Of a stretch of DNA of 48,853 nt, positions 9,038 through 17,564 are shown piece after piece. Location of the stretch: positions 1 through 48,853 of the forward strand of contig NZ_JAKSXW010000142.1 in the NCBI RefSeq assembly GCF_022829405.1, given 5' to 3'. The notes beneath the pieces are model-generated. The model did not search any database, was not told the origin of the DNA, and saw only the letters and a list, made by a program, of their open reading frames with translations. This DNA comes from Methylobacterium sp. J-076 (lineage in GTDB: Bacteria; Pseudomonadota; Alphaproteobacteria; Rhizobiales; Beijerinckiaceae). Position 1 is the stretch's first letter, and every line of letters begins with the position of its first letter. The translations under genes were made by a program, and so were the position numbers.

Positions 9038-10657
9038 CTACCCCGCCGCCCGGGCGCCCGGCACGGCGGCGAGCAGGCTGCGCGTGTAGGCGTGGGCCGG
9101 CGCGGCGAAGAGTTCGGCGGTCGGGCGCAGCTCCACCACGGCCCCCCGGTGCATCACCGCGATCCGGTCGCAGATCGTGGCCGCCACCCGCAGGTCGTGG
9201 GTGATGAACAGCATGGCGAGCGACAGGCGCTTCTTCAGGTCCTCCAGCAGCGCCAGCACCTGCGCCTGGACCGAGACGTCCAGGGCCGAGACCGCCTCGT
9301 CCGCCACCAGCACGTCGGGCTCCATGGCCAGCGCCCGGGCGATGCCGACGCGCTGGCGTTGCCCGCCGGAGAAGGCGTTCGGGTAGCGGTCGTAGGCTCG
9401 CGGGTCGAGGCCGACCAGGGCGAGCAGCTCCTCGGCCTTGGCCCGGGCCTGCCTGCCCGGCATGCCGTGGGCGATGGGGCCGGCGGTGATGATCTGCCCC
9501 ACCGTGCGGCGCGGGTTGAGGGAGGCGAAGGGGTCCTGAAAGATCATCTGGATCCGGCGGCGCTCGCTGCGCAGCGCGGAGGGCGCCAGGGCCGAATAGT
9601 CGAGGTCGCCGACGCGGATGGTGCCCCCGTCGGGCTCGATCAGGCGGATGGCGAGCCGCGCGGTCGTGGACTTGCCGGAGCCGGATTCGCCCACGAGGCC
9701 CAGGGTCTCACCCCGGCGGACGTCGAAGGTCACGGCATTGGCCGCGTTCACCACCCGCGGCGGGCCGAACCAGCTCGCCTTGGTGATGAACGTCTTCTTC
9801 AAACCGCTCACCGAGAGGGCGACCGGGGCGCCGTCCAGGGGGGCCCGCTTCGGCGGGTTGAGGGTCGGCACCGCCGCGAGCAGCGCCTTCGTGTAGGGCG
9901 CCTGCGGATCGTGCAGCACCGCGGCGGCAGGGCCGAACTCCACCAGCTTGCCGCGCTGGAGCACCGCCACCTGATCGGCGATGTCGGCCACCACGCCGAA
10001 ATCGTGGGTGATGAACATCACGCTCATGCCCCGGCGCCGCTGCAACTCGCGGATCAGCTTGAGGATCTGCGCCTGGGTGGTGACGTCGAGGGCGGTGGTC
10101 GGCTCGTCGGCCACCAGCACCGAGGGTTCGAGGGCGAGCGCCATGGCGATCATCGCCCGCTGGCGCTGGCCGCCGGAGAGCTGGTGCGGATAGGCCCGGA
10201 CGATCTCCGCCGGGTTCGGCAGGCCGACCTCGGTGGCGAGCGCCACCACCTTCTCCTGCCGCTCGGCCCGGGTGAACAGGCCGTGCGCCTCGTACATCTC
10301 GGCGATCTGGTCGCCGATGCGCATGACCGGGTTGAGGGCGGTCATCGGCTCCTGGAAGATCATCGCCACCCTGCGCCCGCGCAGCTCCCGCCACTGCGCC
10401 TCGGTCAGGCCCAGAAGCTCCCGCCCCTCGAAGGTGATCGAGCCGCCGGAAACGGTCAGGGCACGGGGGAGCAGGCCGGTCAGCGCGTAGGCGCTCATCG
10501 ACTTGCCGGAGCCCGATTCGCCCACCACGCAGAGGATCTTGCCGGCCTCCAGATCGAGGCTCAGCCCCTCGACGGCGTAGGGCCGGTCCGCGCCCTTGGG
10601 CAGGGCGATGGTCAGGTCGCGGATGCGCACGACCGGCGCGGCGGCGGGTTCGGACAT
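9038..10657 (-). CDS. Peptide/nickel-type ABC transporter, double ATPase subunit
   Basis: A 539-residue protein with two ATP-binding cassettes in one chain, like GsiA or YejF (DppD-DppF fusion). Cassette 1 has Walker A GESGSGKS (residues 46-53), signature LSGGQRQR (about 160) and Walker B VLVADEPTTALD. Cassette 2 has Walker A GESGSGKST (about 320), signature FSGGQRQRVG and Walker B VLVADEAVSALD. Each half ends in the oligopeptide-family tail (PYTKALLAAVP and AYTRSLLAAVP). It energises import of di- or oligopeptides by the two permeases encoded upstream. It starts 3 bp after the peptidase stop and is the last gene of the operon. Confidence 0.93.
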   Translation of the reverse strand: MSEPAAAPVVRIRDLTIALPKGADRPYAVEGLSLDLEAGKILCVVGESGSGKSMSAYALTGLLPRALTVSGGSITFEGRELLGLTEAQWRELRGRRVAMIFQEPMTALNPVMRIGDQIAEMYEAHGLFTRAERQEKVVALATEVGLPNPAEIVRAYPHQLSGGQRQRAMIAMALALEPSVLVADEPTTALDVTTQAQILKLIRELQRRRGMSVMFITHDFGVVADIADQVAVLQRGKLVEFGPAAAVLHDPQAPYTKALLAAVPTLNPPKRAPLDGAPVALSVSGLKKTFITKASWFGPPRVVNAANAVTFDVRRGETLGLVGESGSGKSTTARLAIRLIEPDGGTIRVGDLDYSALAPSALRSERRRIQMIFQDPFASLNPRRTVGQIITAGPIAHGMPGRQARAKAEELLALVGLDPRAYDRYPNAFSGGQRQRVGIARALAMEPDVLVADEAVSALDVSVQAQVLALLEDLKKRLSLAMLFITHDLRVAATICDRIAVMHRGAVVELRPTAELFAAPAHAYTRSLLAAVPGARAAG

Positions 10658-10660
10658 GAT

Positions 10661-12082
10661 TCAGGCTCCCCCGGCGCGGCGGCGCAGGATGGCGGGGCCG
10701 TCCTCCCCGAGATCCCAGAACAGCCCGGCCATGATCGCCATCGCCTCACGGGATTCGGAGGCGAGGAGGTGCTCGTCCGGGGCGTGCTGCTGGCAGGCGG
10801 GGTAGGAATGCGGAACCCACAGGGTCGGCAGGCCCAGGATCTCGGAGAAGGCGTCGTTCGGCAGCGAGCCGCCGAGGTTCGGCAGCAGGGCCGGCGCCTT
10901 GCCGCTGCTCGCCTCGATGGAGCCGAGCGCCCAGCCGACCCACGGGTCCTCCACAGGAAGCCGCGTCGCCTGGAACACCTCCGCCGCCCGGGCGGGGCCG
11001 ACCGAGACCATCGTGAAGCCGTGCGCGTCGAGATGGGCGCGGACGTTGGCGAGCAGGTTCTGCCAGTCCGTGCCGACGACGAAGCGCAGCTGCATCACCG
11101 CCTTGGCATGGGGCGGCACGGCGTTGACCGGCCCGTCCGGATCGCCGGTGCGGAAGGCCAGCACCTCCAGGGCGTTCCAGGCGAAGACCCGCTCGGCGGG
11201 GGTGAGGCCCGGCTCGCCCCACTCCTCGTCGATCGCCGGGGCGTTGGGATCCTCGCCGACGCGGATGTCGCTGAGCGCCGCGCGGACGCCCTCCGGGATC
11301 GGCGGCGGGCGCAGGCTGTCGAGGAGGATGGTGCCGCGGGCATCGACCAGGGAGGCGATGGCGCTCGCCAGCACCGTGCCGGGGTTGCGCAGCAGCCCGC
11401 CCCAGTTGCCCGAATGGTGGCCGCCCTCGCGCAGGTGGATCGCCAGCTCGAAGTTGTACGCCCCGCGCGAGCCCAGGAAGAGCGTCGGCCGCACGGCGTT
11501 GAGGCGCGGCCCGTCGGAGGCGATCAGCACGTCGGACTTCAGGGCCGCCGCCTGCTCCCGGCAGAACGGCCGCAGGCCCGGCGAGCCCAGCTCCTCGCCC
11601 ATCTCGATCAGCAGCTTCACGTTGAAGCCGAGCCGGCCGCCGCGGGCCGCCATCACCTGCTCCAGGGCGACGAGGTTGAGGACGTGCTGGCCCTTGTTGT
11701 CGGCGGTGCCGCGCCCGTACCAGCGGTCGCCCTCGACAGTGACCGACCACGGGTCGAGCCCGTCTCGCCACTGCTCGGGGTAGCTGCGCACGGTGTCGCC
11801 GTGGCCGTAGATCAGCACCGTGGGGAGGTCGTCGCCCTCGTGGCGGGTGGCGATCAGGAACGGGCCGTGGGCGCTGTTCGGGTTCGGCAGGATCCGCTGG
11901 TCCGTGAAGCCGAGCCGCCCGATCAGCGGGCCGATGAAGTCCGCGAGGTAGGTATGGAGCTGCCCGGCATGGTCGGGCCGCTGGCTTTCGGTGGGGATCG
12001 CCACCGCCTGCCGCAGGAGGGCGAGGTAGCCGCCCGCATCGAAATGGGCGGTGGCGCGGGCGATGGCGTCGTGGCGCGTCAT
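10661..12082 (-). CDS. M20-family metallopeptidase (dipeptidase-like)
   Basis: A 473-residue cytoplasmic zinc peptidase. Visible M20 features: YGHGDTV (first metal ligand His and Asp), GRGTADNKG (bridging Asp), LIEMGEELGSPG (catalytic Glu), the dimerisation domain opening LFLGSRGAYNFELAIH, and the C-terminal HAPDEHLLASE with a metal-binding His. The arrangement resembles the carnosinase/DapE-like M20 dipeptidases. Being encoded between the permease and ATPase genes of a peptide importer, it probably cleaves the imported substrate. The spacing is 108 bp after the permease gene and 3 bp before the ATPase gene. The substrate is not known. Confidence 0.88.
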   Translation of the reverse strand: MTRHDAIARATAHFDAGGYLALLRQAVAIPTESQRPDHAGQLHTYLADFIGPLIGRLGFTDQRILPNPNSAHGPFLIATRHEGDDLPTVLIYGHGDTVRSYPEQWRDGLDPWSVTVEGDRWYGRGTADNKGQHVLNLVALEQVMAARGGRLGFNVKLLIEMGEELGSPGLRPFCREQAAALKSDVLIASDGPRLNAVRPTLFLGSRGAYNFELAIHLREGGHHSGNWGGLLRNPGTVLASAIASLVDARGTILLDSLRPPPIPEGVRAALSDIRVGEDPNAPAIDEEWGEPGLTPAERVFAWNALEVLAFRTGDPDGPVNAVPPHAKAVMQLRFVVGTDWQNLLANVRAHLDAHGFTMVSVGPARAAEVFQATRLPVEDPWVGWALGSIEASSGKAPALLPNLGGSLPNDAFSEILGLPTLWVPHSYPACQQHAPDEHLLASESREAMAIMAGLFWDLGEDGPAILRRRAGGA

Positions 12083-12190
12083 GAGGGGGCTCTCGGGAAC
12101 TGGAGTGGCCGTCTGTGCGAGCGGAGCGGAGCGCGCCCTGGGAAGCGCCCCGCATTCACCCCGCGCGCGATGGCGGCGCGGGGGGAGGCT

Positions 12191-13135
12191 TCAGGTCCGC
12201 GCCTCGGGGGCGGTGACGTCGCGCAGGCCGTCGCCCAGCAGGTTGATGGCGAGGACGAGGACCAGCAAAGCCACGCCGGGGATGGTGATCACCCAGGGCT
12301 GGAAGAACATGTACTGCTTGCCCTCGGCGATCATCAGGCCCCACGACGGCAGCGGCGGCTGCACGCCGAGGCCGAGGAAGGACAGGGCCGCCTCCAGCAG
12401 GATGGCGTGGGCCATCTCCAGGGTGGCGACCACGATCAGCGCGTTGGCGATGTTGGGCAGGATCTCCTGCAGGACGATCCGCAGGTCGGTGAGGCCGGAG
12501 GCGCGGGCAGCGCTGATGAAGTCCTGGTTGCGGATCTGCTGGGTGGTCGCCCGGGCCACGACGGCGAAGCGGTCCCAGAGCAGGAAGCCGAGCACCAGCA
12601 CCACCACCTTGAGCGAGCCCCCCACCAGGGAGGCCATCGCCAGCGCCACGAGCACCACCGGCAGGGCGAGGCGGGTGGTGACGACGTAGCTCACCAGGGC
12701 ATCGACCCGGCCGCCGAAATAGCCGGCGCAGACCCCGAGGAAGGTGCCGATCGCCCCGGAGATCAGGGCCGCGGTGAGGCCGATCAGCAGGGAGATCTGG
12801 CCGCCGTAGAGCAGGCGGCTGACATAGTCCCGGCCGAGCTTGTCGGTGCCGAGCATGTGGTCCCAGGTGCCCTTGGCGTGCCAGATCGGCGGGATCAGCC
12901 GGCGGGACACGTCCTGCGCGTAGGGATCGTGCGGGGCGATCAGCGGCGCGGCGAGGGACGCGAGCACGATCAGCCCGAGCAGGCCGCCGCCGATGAGGCA
13001 CCCGCCGTGGCGCAGGAACCGGCCGAGGACGATCGCGCCGGGGGAGCGCTGGGAGGCCGGGACCGCCGGGGCGGCCTCGGCGTCCGGCGGCAGGTTCGGG
13101 GCGGCGAGGGCCGCGGAATCGCGGGGCAGGGTCAT
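12191..13135 (-). CDS. ABC transporter permease, DppC/OppC family
   Basis: A 314-residue inner-membrane permease with about six membrane helices. The N-terminal OppC-type segment (RHGGCLIGGGLLGLIVLASLAAPLIAPHDP) is followed by LGTDKLGRDYVSRLLYGGQISL, the conserved stretch of this family. The cytoplasmic EAA loop is AARASGLTDLRIVLQEILPN, which contacts the ATPase, and AALSFLGLGVQPPLPSWG follows. The start ATG at 13133-13135 shares one base with the TGA of the partner permease gene (TGATG), so the two are translationally coupled. A longer open frame upstream overlaps the partner gene and is not its start. Confidence 0.92.
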   Translation of the reverse strand: MTLPRDSAALAAPNLPPDAEAAPAVPASQRSPGAIVLGRFLRHGGCLIGGGLLGLIVLASLAAPLIAPHDPYAQDVSRRLIPPIWHAKGTWDHMLGTDKLGRDYVSRLLYGGQISLLIGLTAALISGAIGTFLGVCAGYFGGRVDALVSYVVTTRLALPVVLVALAMASLVGGSLKVVVLVLGFLLWDRFAVVARATTQQIRNQDFISAARASGLTDLRIVLQEILPNIANALIVVATLEMAHAILLEAALSFLGLGVQPPLPSWGLMIAEGKQYMFFQPWVITIPGVALLVLVLAINLLGDGLRDVTAPEART

Positions 13136-14049
13136 CACTGGCGAAGCCTCGGATCGAGGAAGGCGTTCAGCAGGTCGGCGGCCAGCGTCAGGCAGATGTA
13201 GATCATCGCCAGAACCAGCACGATCGCCTGGACCACGGGGAAGTCGTTGCGGGCGATGGATTCCCAGGCGAGCTGCCCGAGCCCCTGGAGGGAGAACACC
13301 GCCTCGATCACGATGGAGCCGCCGAGCATGAAGCCGAACTGCACCGCCGCCAGCGCGATCACCGGGATCACCGCGTTCCGCAGGGCGTGCCGCACCAGGA
13401 TCTTGCGCGGCGGCAGGCCCTTGGCCCGGGCGGTGCGGACATAGTCGGAGGACAGCACCTCCAGCATCCCGTTCCGGGTCAGGCGCATCACCGCGGGCAT
13501 GGCGTAGTAGCCCAGCGCCACCGCGGGCAGGACGAAGTGCTTCCACGTCGCGTTGCCGGAGACCGGCAGCCAGCGCAGGTTCACCGCGAAGATCAGGATC
13601 AGCGTCAGGCCGAACCAGAAGCTCGGCATCGCCTGCCCCAGCACCGAGACCGACAGGGCCAGCCGGTCCACCCAGGTGTCCCGCTTCACGGCGGCGATCA
13701 CCCCGAGGGGGATCGCCACGAACAGCGCCACCGACAGGGCGATGATCCCGAGATAGAGGGTGATCGGCAACCGCGCGGCCAGCAGGTCGATCACCCGCTC
13801 GCGGAAGTAGAACGAGTTCCCGAAATCGAGGTGCAGCGCCCGCCAGCCCCAGGTGAGGAACTGTGCCAGCAGCGGCTGGTCGAGCCCGTAATCCCGGCGG
13901 ATCTGTTCGATCTGCGTCGCGGTCGCCTCGGGGCCGGCGATGGCGGTGGCGAGGTCCCCCGACAGGTGCAGGAGGAGGAAGCTCGCCACCGCCACCGTGA
14001 AGGCGACGGCCAGGGCGACGAGGATCCGCCGGAGGGTGAAGGCGAGCAT
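13135..14049 (-). CDS. ABC transporter permease, DppB/OppB family
   Basis: A 304-residue permease. The N-terminal helix MLAFTLRRILVALAVAFTVA, the periplasmic region with RRDYGLDQPLLAQFLTW, and the EAA loop TARAKGLPPRKILVRHALRNAVIPV are those of the DppB family; the terminal helix is followed by DLLNAFLDPRLRQ. It pairs with the DppC-type permease to form the membrane channel. It lies 267 bp downstream of the binding-protein gene. That gap holds a palindromic repeat that could lower permease expression relative to the binding protein. Confidence 0.93.
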   Translation of the reverse strand: MLAFTLRRILVALAVAFTVAVASFLLLHLSGDLATAIAGPEATATQIEQIRRDYGLDQPLLAQFLTWGWRALHLDFGNSFYFRERVIDLLAARLPITLYLGIIALSVALFVAIPLGVIAAVKRDTWVDRLALSVSVLGQAMPSFWFGLTLILIFAVNLRWLPVSGNATWKHFVLPAVALGYYAMPAVMRLTRNGMLEVLSSDYVRTARAKGLPPRKILVRHALRNAVIPVIALAAVQFGFMLGGSIVIEAVFSLQGLGQLAWESIARNDFPVVQAIVLVLAMIYICLTLAADLLNAFLDPRLRQ

Positions 14050-14153
14050 GGTGCTAGGCTCCTTCGGATCGGCAGGGCGCGCGGGCGGGCGCCGCGCGTC
14101 TGCCGGGATCGGTGGACGAGGGGGCGCCCCCGGCCGTCCCCACCTGCCGACCC

Positions 14154-14246
14154 CGTCTTTGCGCGCACAGCGAAGCGATCCAGGGATCCGCCCCGGTCCG
14201 GGACGTCCCGCTGCCCTGGATGGCGTCGCTGGCGCTCGCGAAGACG
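14154..14246. repeat. Palindromic repeat family A, copy 1
   Basis: An imperfect inverted repeat of about 93 bp. The left arm reads CGTCTTTGCGCGCACAGCGA then AGCGATCCAGGG; the right arm reads CCCTGGATGGCGTCGC through CTCGCGAAGACG. Copies 2 and 3 (30393-30487, 32099-32192) share the core GCGAAGC-TCCAG...CTGGAT-G and the outer TTGCGAGC...CTCGCAATGAC. Such elements are dispersed in intergenic DNA of many alphaproteobacteria. This copy sits inside the importer operon, between the binding protein and the permeases. Confidence 0.75.
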
Positions 14247-14316
14247 TTGAGGGTGGCAGGACGCGGCGGGGTCCCGCGCCGATCCGCGCCGGGGGAGAAG
14301 GAAGGAGCCACCGCCG

Positions 14317-15831
14317 TCACTTCCACGAGGCGGCGTAGAAGCGCGGCACCTCGTCGGGCTGGGCGGTGAAGGACAGGTCCGAGGTGAAGGCGTAGTTGGT
14401 GGAGTAGGAGAACATCGGAAGGGCGTAGGCCTGGGAGGCGATCCGCCCCAGCGCCTTGGCGTAGGCGGCCTTGCGCTTGTCCGGGTCGGAGGCGGTGTCG
14501 CCCGCCTGGAGGTCGGCGATGACCTCCGGGTCCTTGGTCAGATCCTCCTCGCCGCCGCGGAAGTAGACCCCCGCGAAGGCCGAGACGTCGTTCACCGAGA
14601 ACGAGCCCCAGGTCTGGTAGCCGATGGAGACCTTGCCGGCCCGCAGGCTGTCGCGGAAGGCGGCGTAGCGCAGGTAGTTGAGCCGCGCCTTGATGCCCAC
14701 CGCCCCGAGGTAGCCGATCACCGCCTCGGCGTAGTCCCGCTCCCGGTAGGCGCCGAGATCGATCTCGAAGCCGTTCGCGTAGCCGGCCTCATTCAGCAGG
14801 GCCTTGGCCTTGGCCGGGTCGTAGGGGTAGCGCATCACCCCCTGATCGACGCAGCCGAACTGGTCGATGAAGCACAGCGAGTTCATCACCCGCGACGAGC
14901 CACGGACGAGGTTGTCCACCATCGCCTTCCGGTCGATGGCGTAGGAGATCGCCTGCCGGACGCGGACGTCCTTGAGGGGCGAGTTCTCCTTGGCGCGGCC
15001 GAGGGTGTCGAACTGCAGGAAGCCGACGCGCATCGTCTCGGAATTGAGGATCGTGATGTTCGGCGCGGCGCTGAGCTGGTCCGCCTGGTCGCTCGGCACC
15101 CGCCAGATCCAGTCGACCCCGCCGGTCATCAGCTCGGCCACCCGGCTCTCGCCGTCGGGGATGACCCGGAACTCCAGCTTGCCGATCTTCGGCGTCCCGA
15201 GGGGGCTGCCGGGCCAGTATTTCGCGAACCGCTCCAACTTCACGCCGCGCCCGCTGTCCACCGCGACGATCCGGTAGGGGCCGCTGCCCACCGGCGCCTT
15301 GGCGAACCCATCGAGCCCGACCTTCTTGAAATAGCCGGCGGGGAAGATCGGCGTCGGGCCCGCCAGGTATTCGAGGGCCGCCGGGAACGGCTGTTTCAGG
15401 TGGATCCGCACCGAGTGCGGGCCTGTGACCTCCGTCGACTTCATCCAGTCGACGTTCTGGCGCGTCACGGTGCGCGCCTCCGGGGTGAGGACGTAGTTGA
15501 AGGTGAAGGCGATGTCTTCGGGACCGAGGACATCACCGTTGTGGAAGGTAACGCCTTCACGGATCACCAGATCGAGGGTCGTCTCATCGACCCATTTCCA
15601 GCTGGTCGCCAGCATCGGCTCGTAAGCGCCGGTCTTGGTGTTGCGGTAGATCAGCGTATCCCAGCAGTTCCGGGCGAGGATGACACCCTCCCGGGCGCTG
15701 TTATGGTACGGGCTGACGTTCTCTGGCTCCGAATCGGATGCGTAGACCAATGTGTCGTTGGCTTTTCCTGCGAGCGCAGGGCCGGCGATCAGGCTGGCGA
15801 TCAGCGCGGCGGCAAGGGTGCGTGGCGGCAT
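14317..15831 (-). CDS. Periplasmic peptide-binding protein of ABC importer (SBP family 5)
   Basis: A 504-residue exported solute-binding protein. Residues 1-22 form a signal peptide (MPPRTLAAALIASLIAGPALA) and the mature protein opens GKANDTLVYASDSEPENVSPYH, as in DppA/OppA. The family 5 pattern continues with YEPMLATSWKWVDETTLDLVIREGVTFHNGD, PVGSGPYRIV and VRQAISYAIDRKAMVD. It captures the substrate for the downstream permeases; peptide is the likely ligand because a peptidase lies in the same operon. First gene of the operon, with GGAG 9 bases before the ATG, divergent from the LysR gene. Confidence 0.92.
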   Translation of the reverse strand: MPPRTLAAALIASLIAGPALAGKANDTLVYASDSEPENVSPYHNSAREGVILARNCWDTLIYRNTKTGAYEPMLATSWKWVDETTLDLVIREGVTFHNGDVLGPEDIAFTFNYVLTPEARTVTRQNVDWMKSTEVTGPHSVRIHLKQPFPAALEYLAGPTPIFPAGYFKKVGLDGFAKAPVGSGPYRIVAVDSGRGVKLERFAKYWPGSPLGTPKIGKLEFRVIPDGESRVAELMTGGVDWIWRVPSDQADQLSAAPNITILNSETMRVGFLQFDTLGRAKENSPLKDVRVRQAISYAIDRKAMVDNLVRGSSRVMNSLCFIDQFGCVDQGVMRYPYDPAKAKALLNEAGYANGFEIDLGAYRERDYAEAVIGYLGAVGIKARLNYLRYAAFRDSLRAGKVSIGYQTWGSFSVNDVSAFAGVYFRGGEEDLTKDPEVIADLQAGDTASDPDKRKAAYAKALGRIASQAYALPMFSYSTNYAFTSDLSFTAQPDEVPRFYAASWK

Positions 15832-15908
15832 ACGGGTCTGCTCCACAACGCGGAAAGGCCTCAGGGCCCATGCCGCTTTTTTCACCGTGCCAGCATGTTG
15901 TGCAGAAA

Positions 15909-15937
15909 CCATCGCAACAAGTAGAATTTGGCGATGG
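15909..15937. promoter_or_regulatory. Candidate LysR operator in the divergent promoter region
   Basis: A perfect 7-bp inverted repeat, CCATCGC (15909-15915) and GCGATGG (15931-15937), separated by 15 bases. It lies in the 148-bp spacer between the LysR gene and the importer operon, where LysR-type regulators normally bind. The core is richer in A/T than its surroundings. That this site is bound by the neighbouring regulator is inferred. Confidence 0.45.
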
Positions 15938-15979
15938 ATGCGTTGCCGGTTCGGCAGGGCAGGTCGGGAATGGGGGCCC

Positions 15980-16888
15980 ATGCAGACCACGAGCCTGCGC
16001 TACTTCCTCACCGTGGCCCGCGCCGGCTCGATCGCGGCGGCCTCGGCGCAGCTCAACGTCGCCGCCTCGGCGATCTCGCGGCAGATCGCCAACCTCGAAG
16101 CCGAACTCGACTGCGTGCTGTTCGAACGCCTGCCCCGGGGGATGGCGTTGAGCCCGGCCGGCGAACTCCTCGCCCGGCACGCCCACCAGGTGCTGGTGCG
16201 GGCGGACCAGGTGGTCATGGAGATCCGCGAGATCGAGGGCCTCGCCCGGGGCCGGATCCGCGTGGCCTGCTCGGAGGGCTTCGCCCTCGACATCATCCCG
16301 AACGTCATCGCGGATTTCCACGCGGACTATCCCGGCATCCGGTTCGAGGTGTCGATGCTGCCCCCGGCCCAGGCGACGACCCTGGTGGCGCAGGGCGAGG
16401 CCGACGTGGCGATCACCTTCGCCATGAGCCCCGCCGAGGGCGTCGATGTGCTCTACGACGGCACGGTGGAGATGATCGCGCTGGCCGCGCCGGACCATCC
16501 CCTCGCGGGGCAGCCGTCGCTGCACCTCTCCGATATGCCGAAATACCCCCTCGCCCTCCCCACCCGGGACACCACGGTCCGCCTCGTCTTCGACGCCGCT
16601 TGCCAGACGGAGGGGATCGTCGTGGAGCCGGTCCTGACGGCGAACGTGCTCTCGGCGCTGCTGCCCTTCGTGCGCCGCTCCCGGGGCCTCGCCCTGATGT
16701 CGGCCCTGCCGGTGCAGACGCCGCTGCGGCTGAACGAGATCATCAGCCTGACGATCCGCTCGCGCATGCCCCTCACCCGGACGATCCAGATCCAGGCGAT
16801 GCGCGGCCGGCGCCTGCCCCGCTCGGTCCAGGCCTTCGTGAGCCGCATCCGGGCGGCCCTGCCCCCGGCGCGGGAGCTGGCGCCGTAG
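15980..16888 (+). CDS. LysR-family transcriptional regulator
   Basis: A 302-residue regulator. The N-terminal winged helix-turn-helix is seen at residues 1-60 (LRYFLTVARAGSIAAASAQLNVAASAISRQIANLEAELDCVLFER), followed by the linker helix and the two-lobed effector domain (RIRVACSEGFALDIIPNVIADFHADYPGIRFEV). It is transcribed divergently from the peptide importer-peptidase operon, so it very probably controls that operon and itself. GGGAATGGGGG lies before the ATG. The effector is not known, but is likely the imported compound or a product of the M20 enzyme. Confidence 0.93.
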   Translation: MQTTSLRYFLTVARAGSIAAASAQLNVAASAISRQIANLEAELDCVLFERLPRGMALSPAGELLARHAHQVLVRADQVVMEIREIEGLARGRIRVACSEGFALDIIPNVIADFHADYPGIRFEVSMLPPAQATTLVAQGEADVAITFAMSPAEGVDVLYDGTVEMIALAAPDHPLAGQPSLHLSDMPKYPLALPTRDTTVRLVFDAACQTEGIVVEPVLTANVLSALLPFVRRSRGLALMSALPVQTPLRLNEIISLTIRSRMPLTRTIQIQAMRGRRLPRSVQAFVSRIRAALPPARELAP

Positions 16889-16999
16889 GGGTTCCCCGGG
16901 TTTCCCGCGTCCCCCGCCCGCCACGGCGGGCACCATGGCAATATTCGACATAGGCCGGAAACATCGCCCCCGCACATTTCACCTCGGGAGGGCCGGACG

Positions 17000-17119
17000 A
17001 TGCTTCAGGACGACATGGACGAATCGCGGGCGCGATCGATCGACCGGGCCCTACTCGCCGCAGCACTGATTTCGCTGCTGTTCGGGCTGACCGCGATGAT
17101 GGCGGGGCTGGTGCGGTGA
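17000..17119 (+). CDS. Tiny single-pass membrane protein (39 residues)
   Basis: A small ORF with good translation signals: GGGAGG ends 8 bases before the ATG. The product begins MLQDDMDESRARSIDR, a charged N-terminus, followed by one hydrophobic helix, ALLAAALISLLFGLTAMMAG, and LVR. No family was recognised. Its TGA overlaps the GTG of the next small gene. The paired structure (charged start, one helix, coupling) argues that it is real. Confidence 0.55.
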   Translation: MLQDDMDESRARSIDRALLAAALISLLFGLTAMMAGLVR

Positions 17120-17229
17120 GCGAACGGGCCGGCAAGGAGGCGGACGAAGCCCGGTGGACGGCCCTGGTCCTCATGGGCGTCGGCCTCGCCCTGCTGGCCC
17201 TGGCGCTCGCCTTCGTCGGCTTTCCCTGA
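17116..17229 (+). CDS. Tiny single-pass membrane protein (37 residues), coupled
   Basis: It starts at a GTG that overlaps the TGA of the preceding small gene (GTGA at 17116-17119). The product has a charged N-terminus (VSERAGKEADEARW) and a single hydrophobic helix (TALVLMGVGLALLALALAF) ending VGFP. No family was recognised. The two small proteins have the same plan and could form a heteromeric membrane complex; that is inference. Confidence 0.5.
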   Translation: MSERAGKEADEARWTALVLMGVGLALLALALAFVGFP

Positions 17230-17336
17230 GGGACGGCCCCGATGGGGGTAAGGCGCCGGCCGGCCCAAACCCATCACGGCGATGGGGCGGATGCCGCGGA
17301 CCGCAGACTCAAGGACACCGAGCCGACGCCATGCGG

Positions 17337-17361
17337 GGAACGGTGGACTCGGCCGAATGTT
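17337..17361 (+). promoter_or_regulatory. Possible sigma-EcfG promoter (GGAAC-N16-TGTT)
   Basis: GGAAC at 17337-17341 is followed after 16 bases by TGTT (17358-17361), one base from the alphaproteobacterial general-stress consensus CGTT. The ATG of the small gene at 17370 lies only 9 bases beyond, so the transcript would be nearly leaderless. This is weaker than the exact sites at 21-23 kb. Confidence 0.4.
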
Positions 17362-17369
17362 GACCTGAC

Positions 17370-17561
17370 ATGCGCGCGCTCACGACCATCGCCTACGGCT
17401 TTGCCGCAGCCCTCGCCTTCGTCGTCGTGGCCGGCCATGTGATCGGCCCGCCCGACCCGGACGAGGCCCGGCACGGCGGCCTCACCGCGGCGACGGTGCT
17501 GGGGACCGACGGGTCGCAGGCCGATGCCGAGCGCGAGGCGGCCGCGAGCCCGTCGAGCTGA
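17370..17561 (+). CDS. Small membrane-anchored or exported protein, unknown function
   Basis: A 63-residue product with an N-terminal hydrophobic helix (LTTIAYGFAAALAFVVVAGHVI) followed by a polar tail (PPDPDEARHGG...ADAEREAAASPSS). It is either an uncleaved anchor or a signal peptide. No Shine-Dalgarno sequence is visible; a possible general-stress promoter ends 9 bases upstream, which would fit leaderless translation. It is convergent with the L,D-transpeptidase gene, 3 bp apart. No family was recognised. Confidence 0.5.
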   Translation: MRALTTIAYGFAAALAFVVVAGHVIGPPDPDEARHGGLTAATVLGTDGSQADAEREAAASPSS

Positions 17562-17564
17562 GCG

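Noticed and set aside
12130..12190. GC-rich palindrome CCCCGCGC...GCGCGGGG between the permease and peptidase genes
   Set aside because: It has no T-run and lies inside an operon whose genes belong together; it is noted only as possible message structure.
9092..13201. A continuous rightward open frame of more than 1300 codons
   Set aside because: It lies opposite the ABC transporter and peptidase genes, and its translation is rich in Arg, Gly, His and Gln with no motif. Long antisense frames are expected at this GC content.
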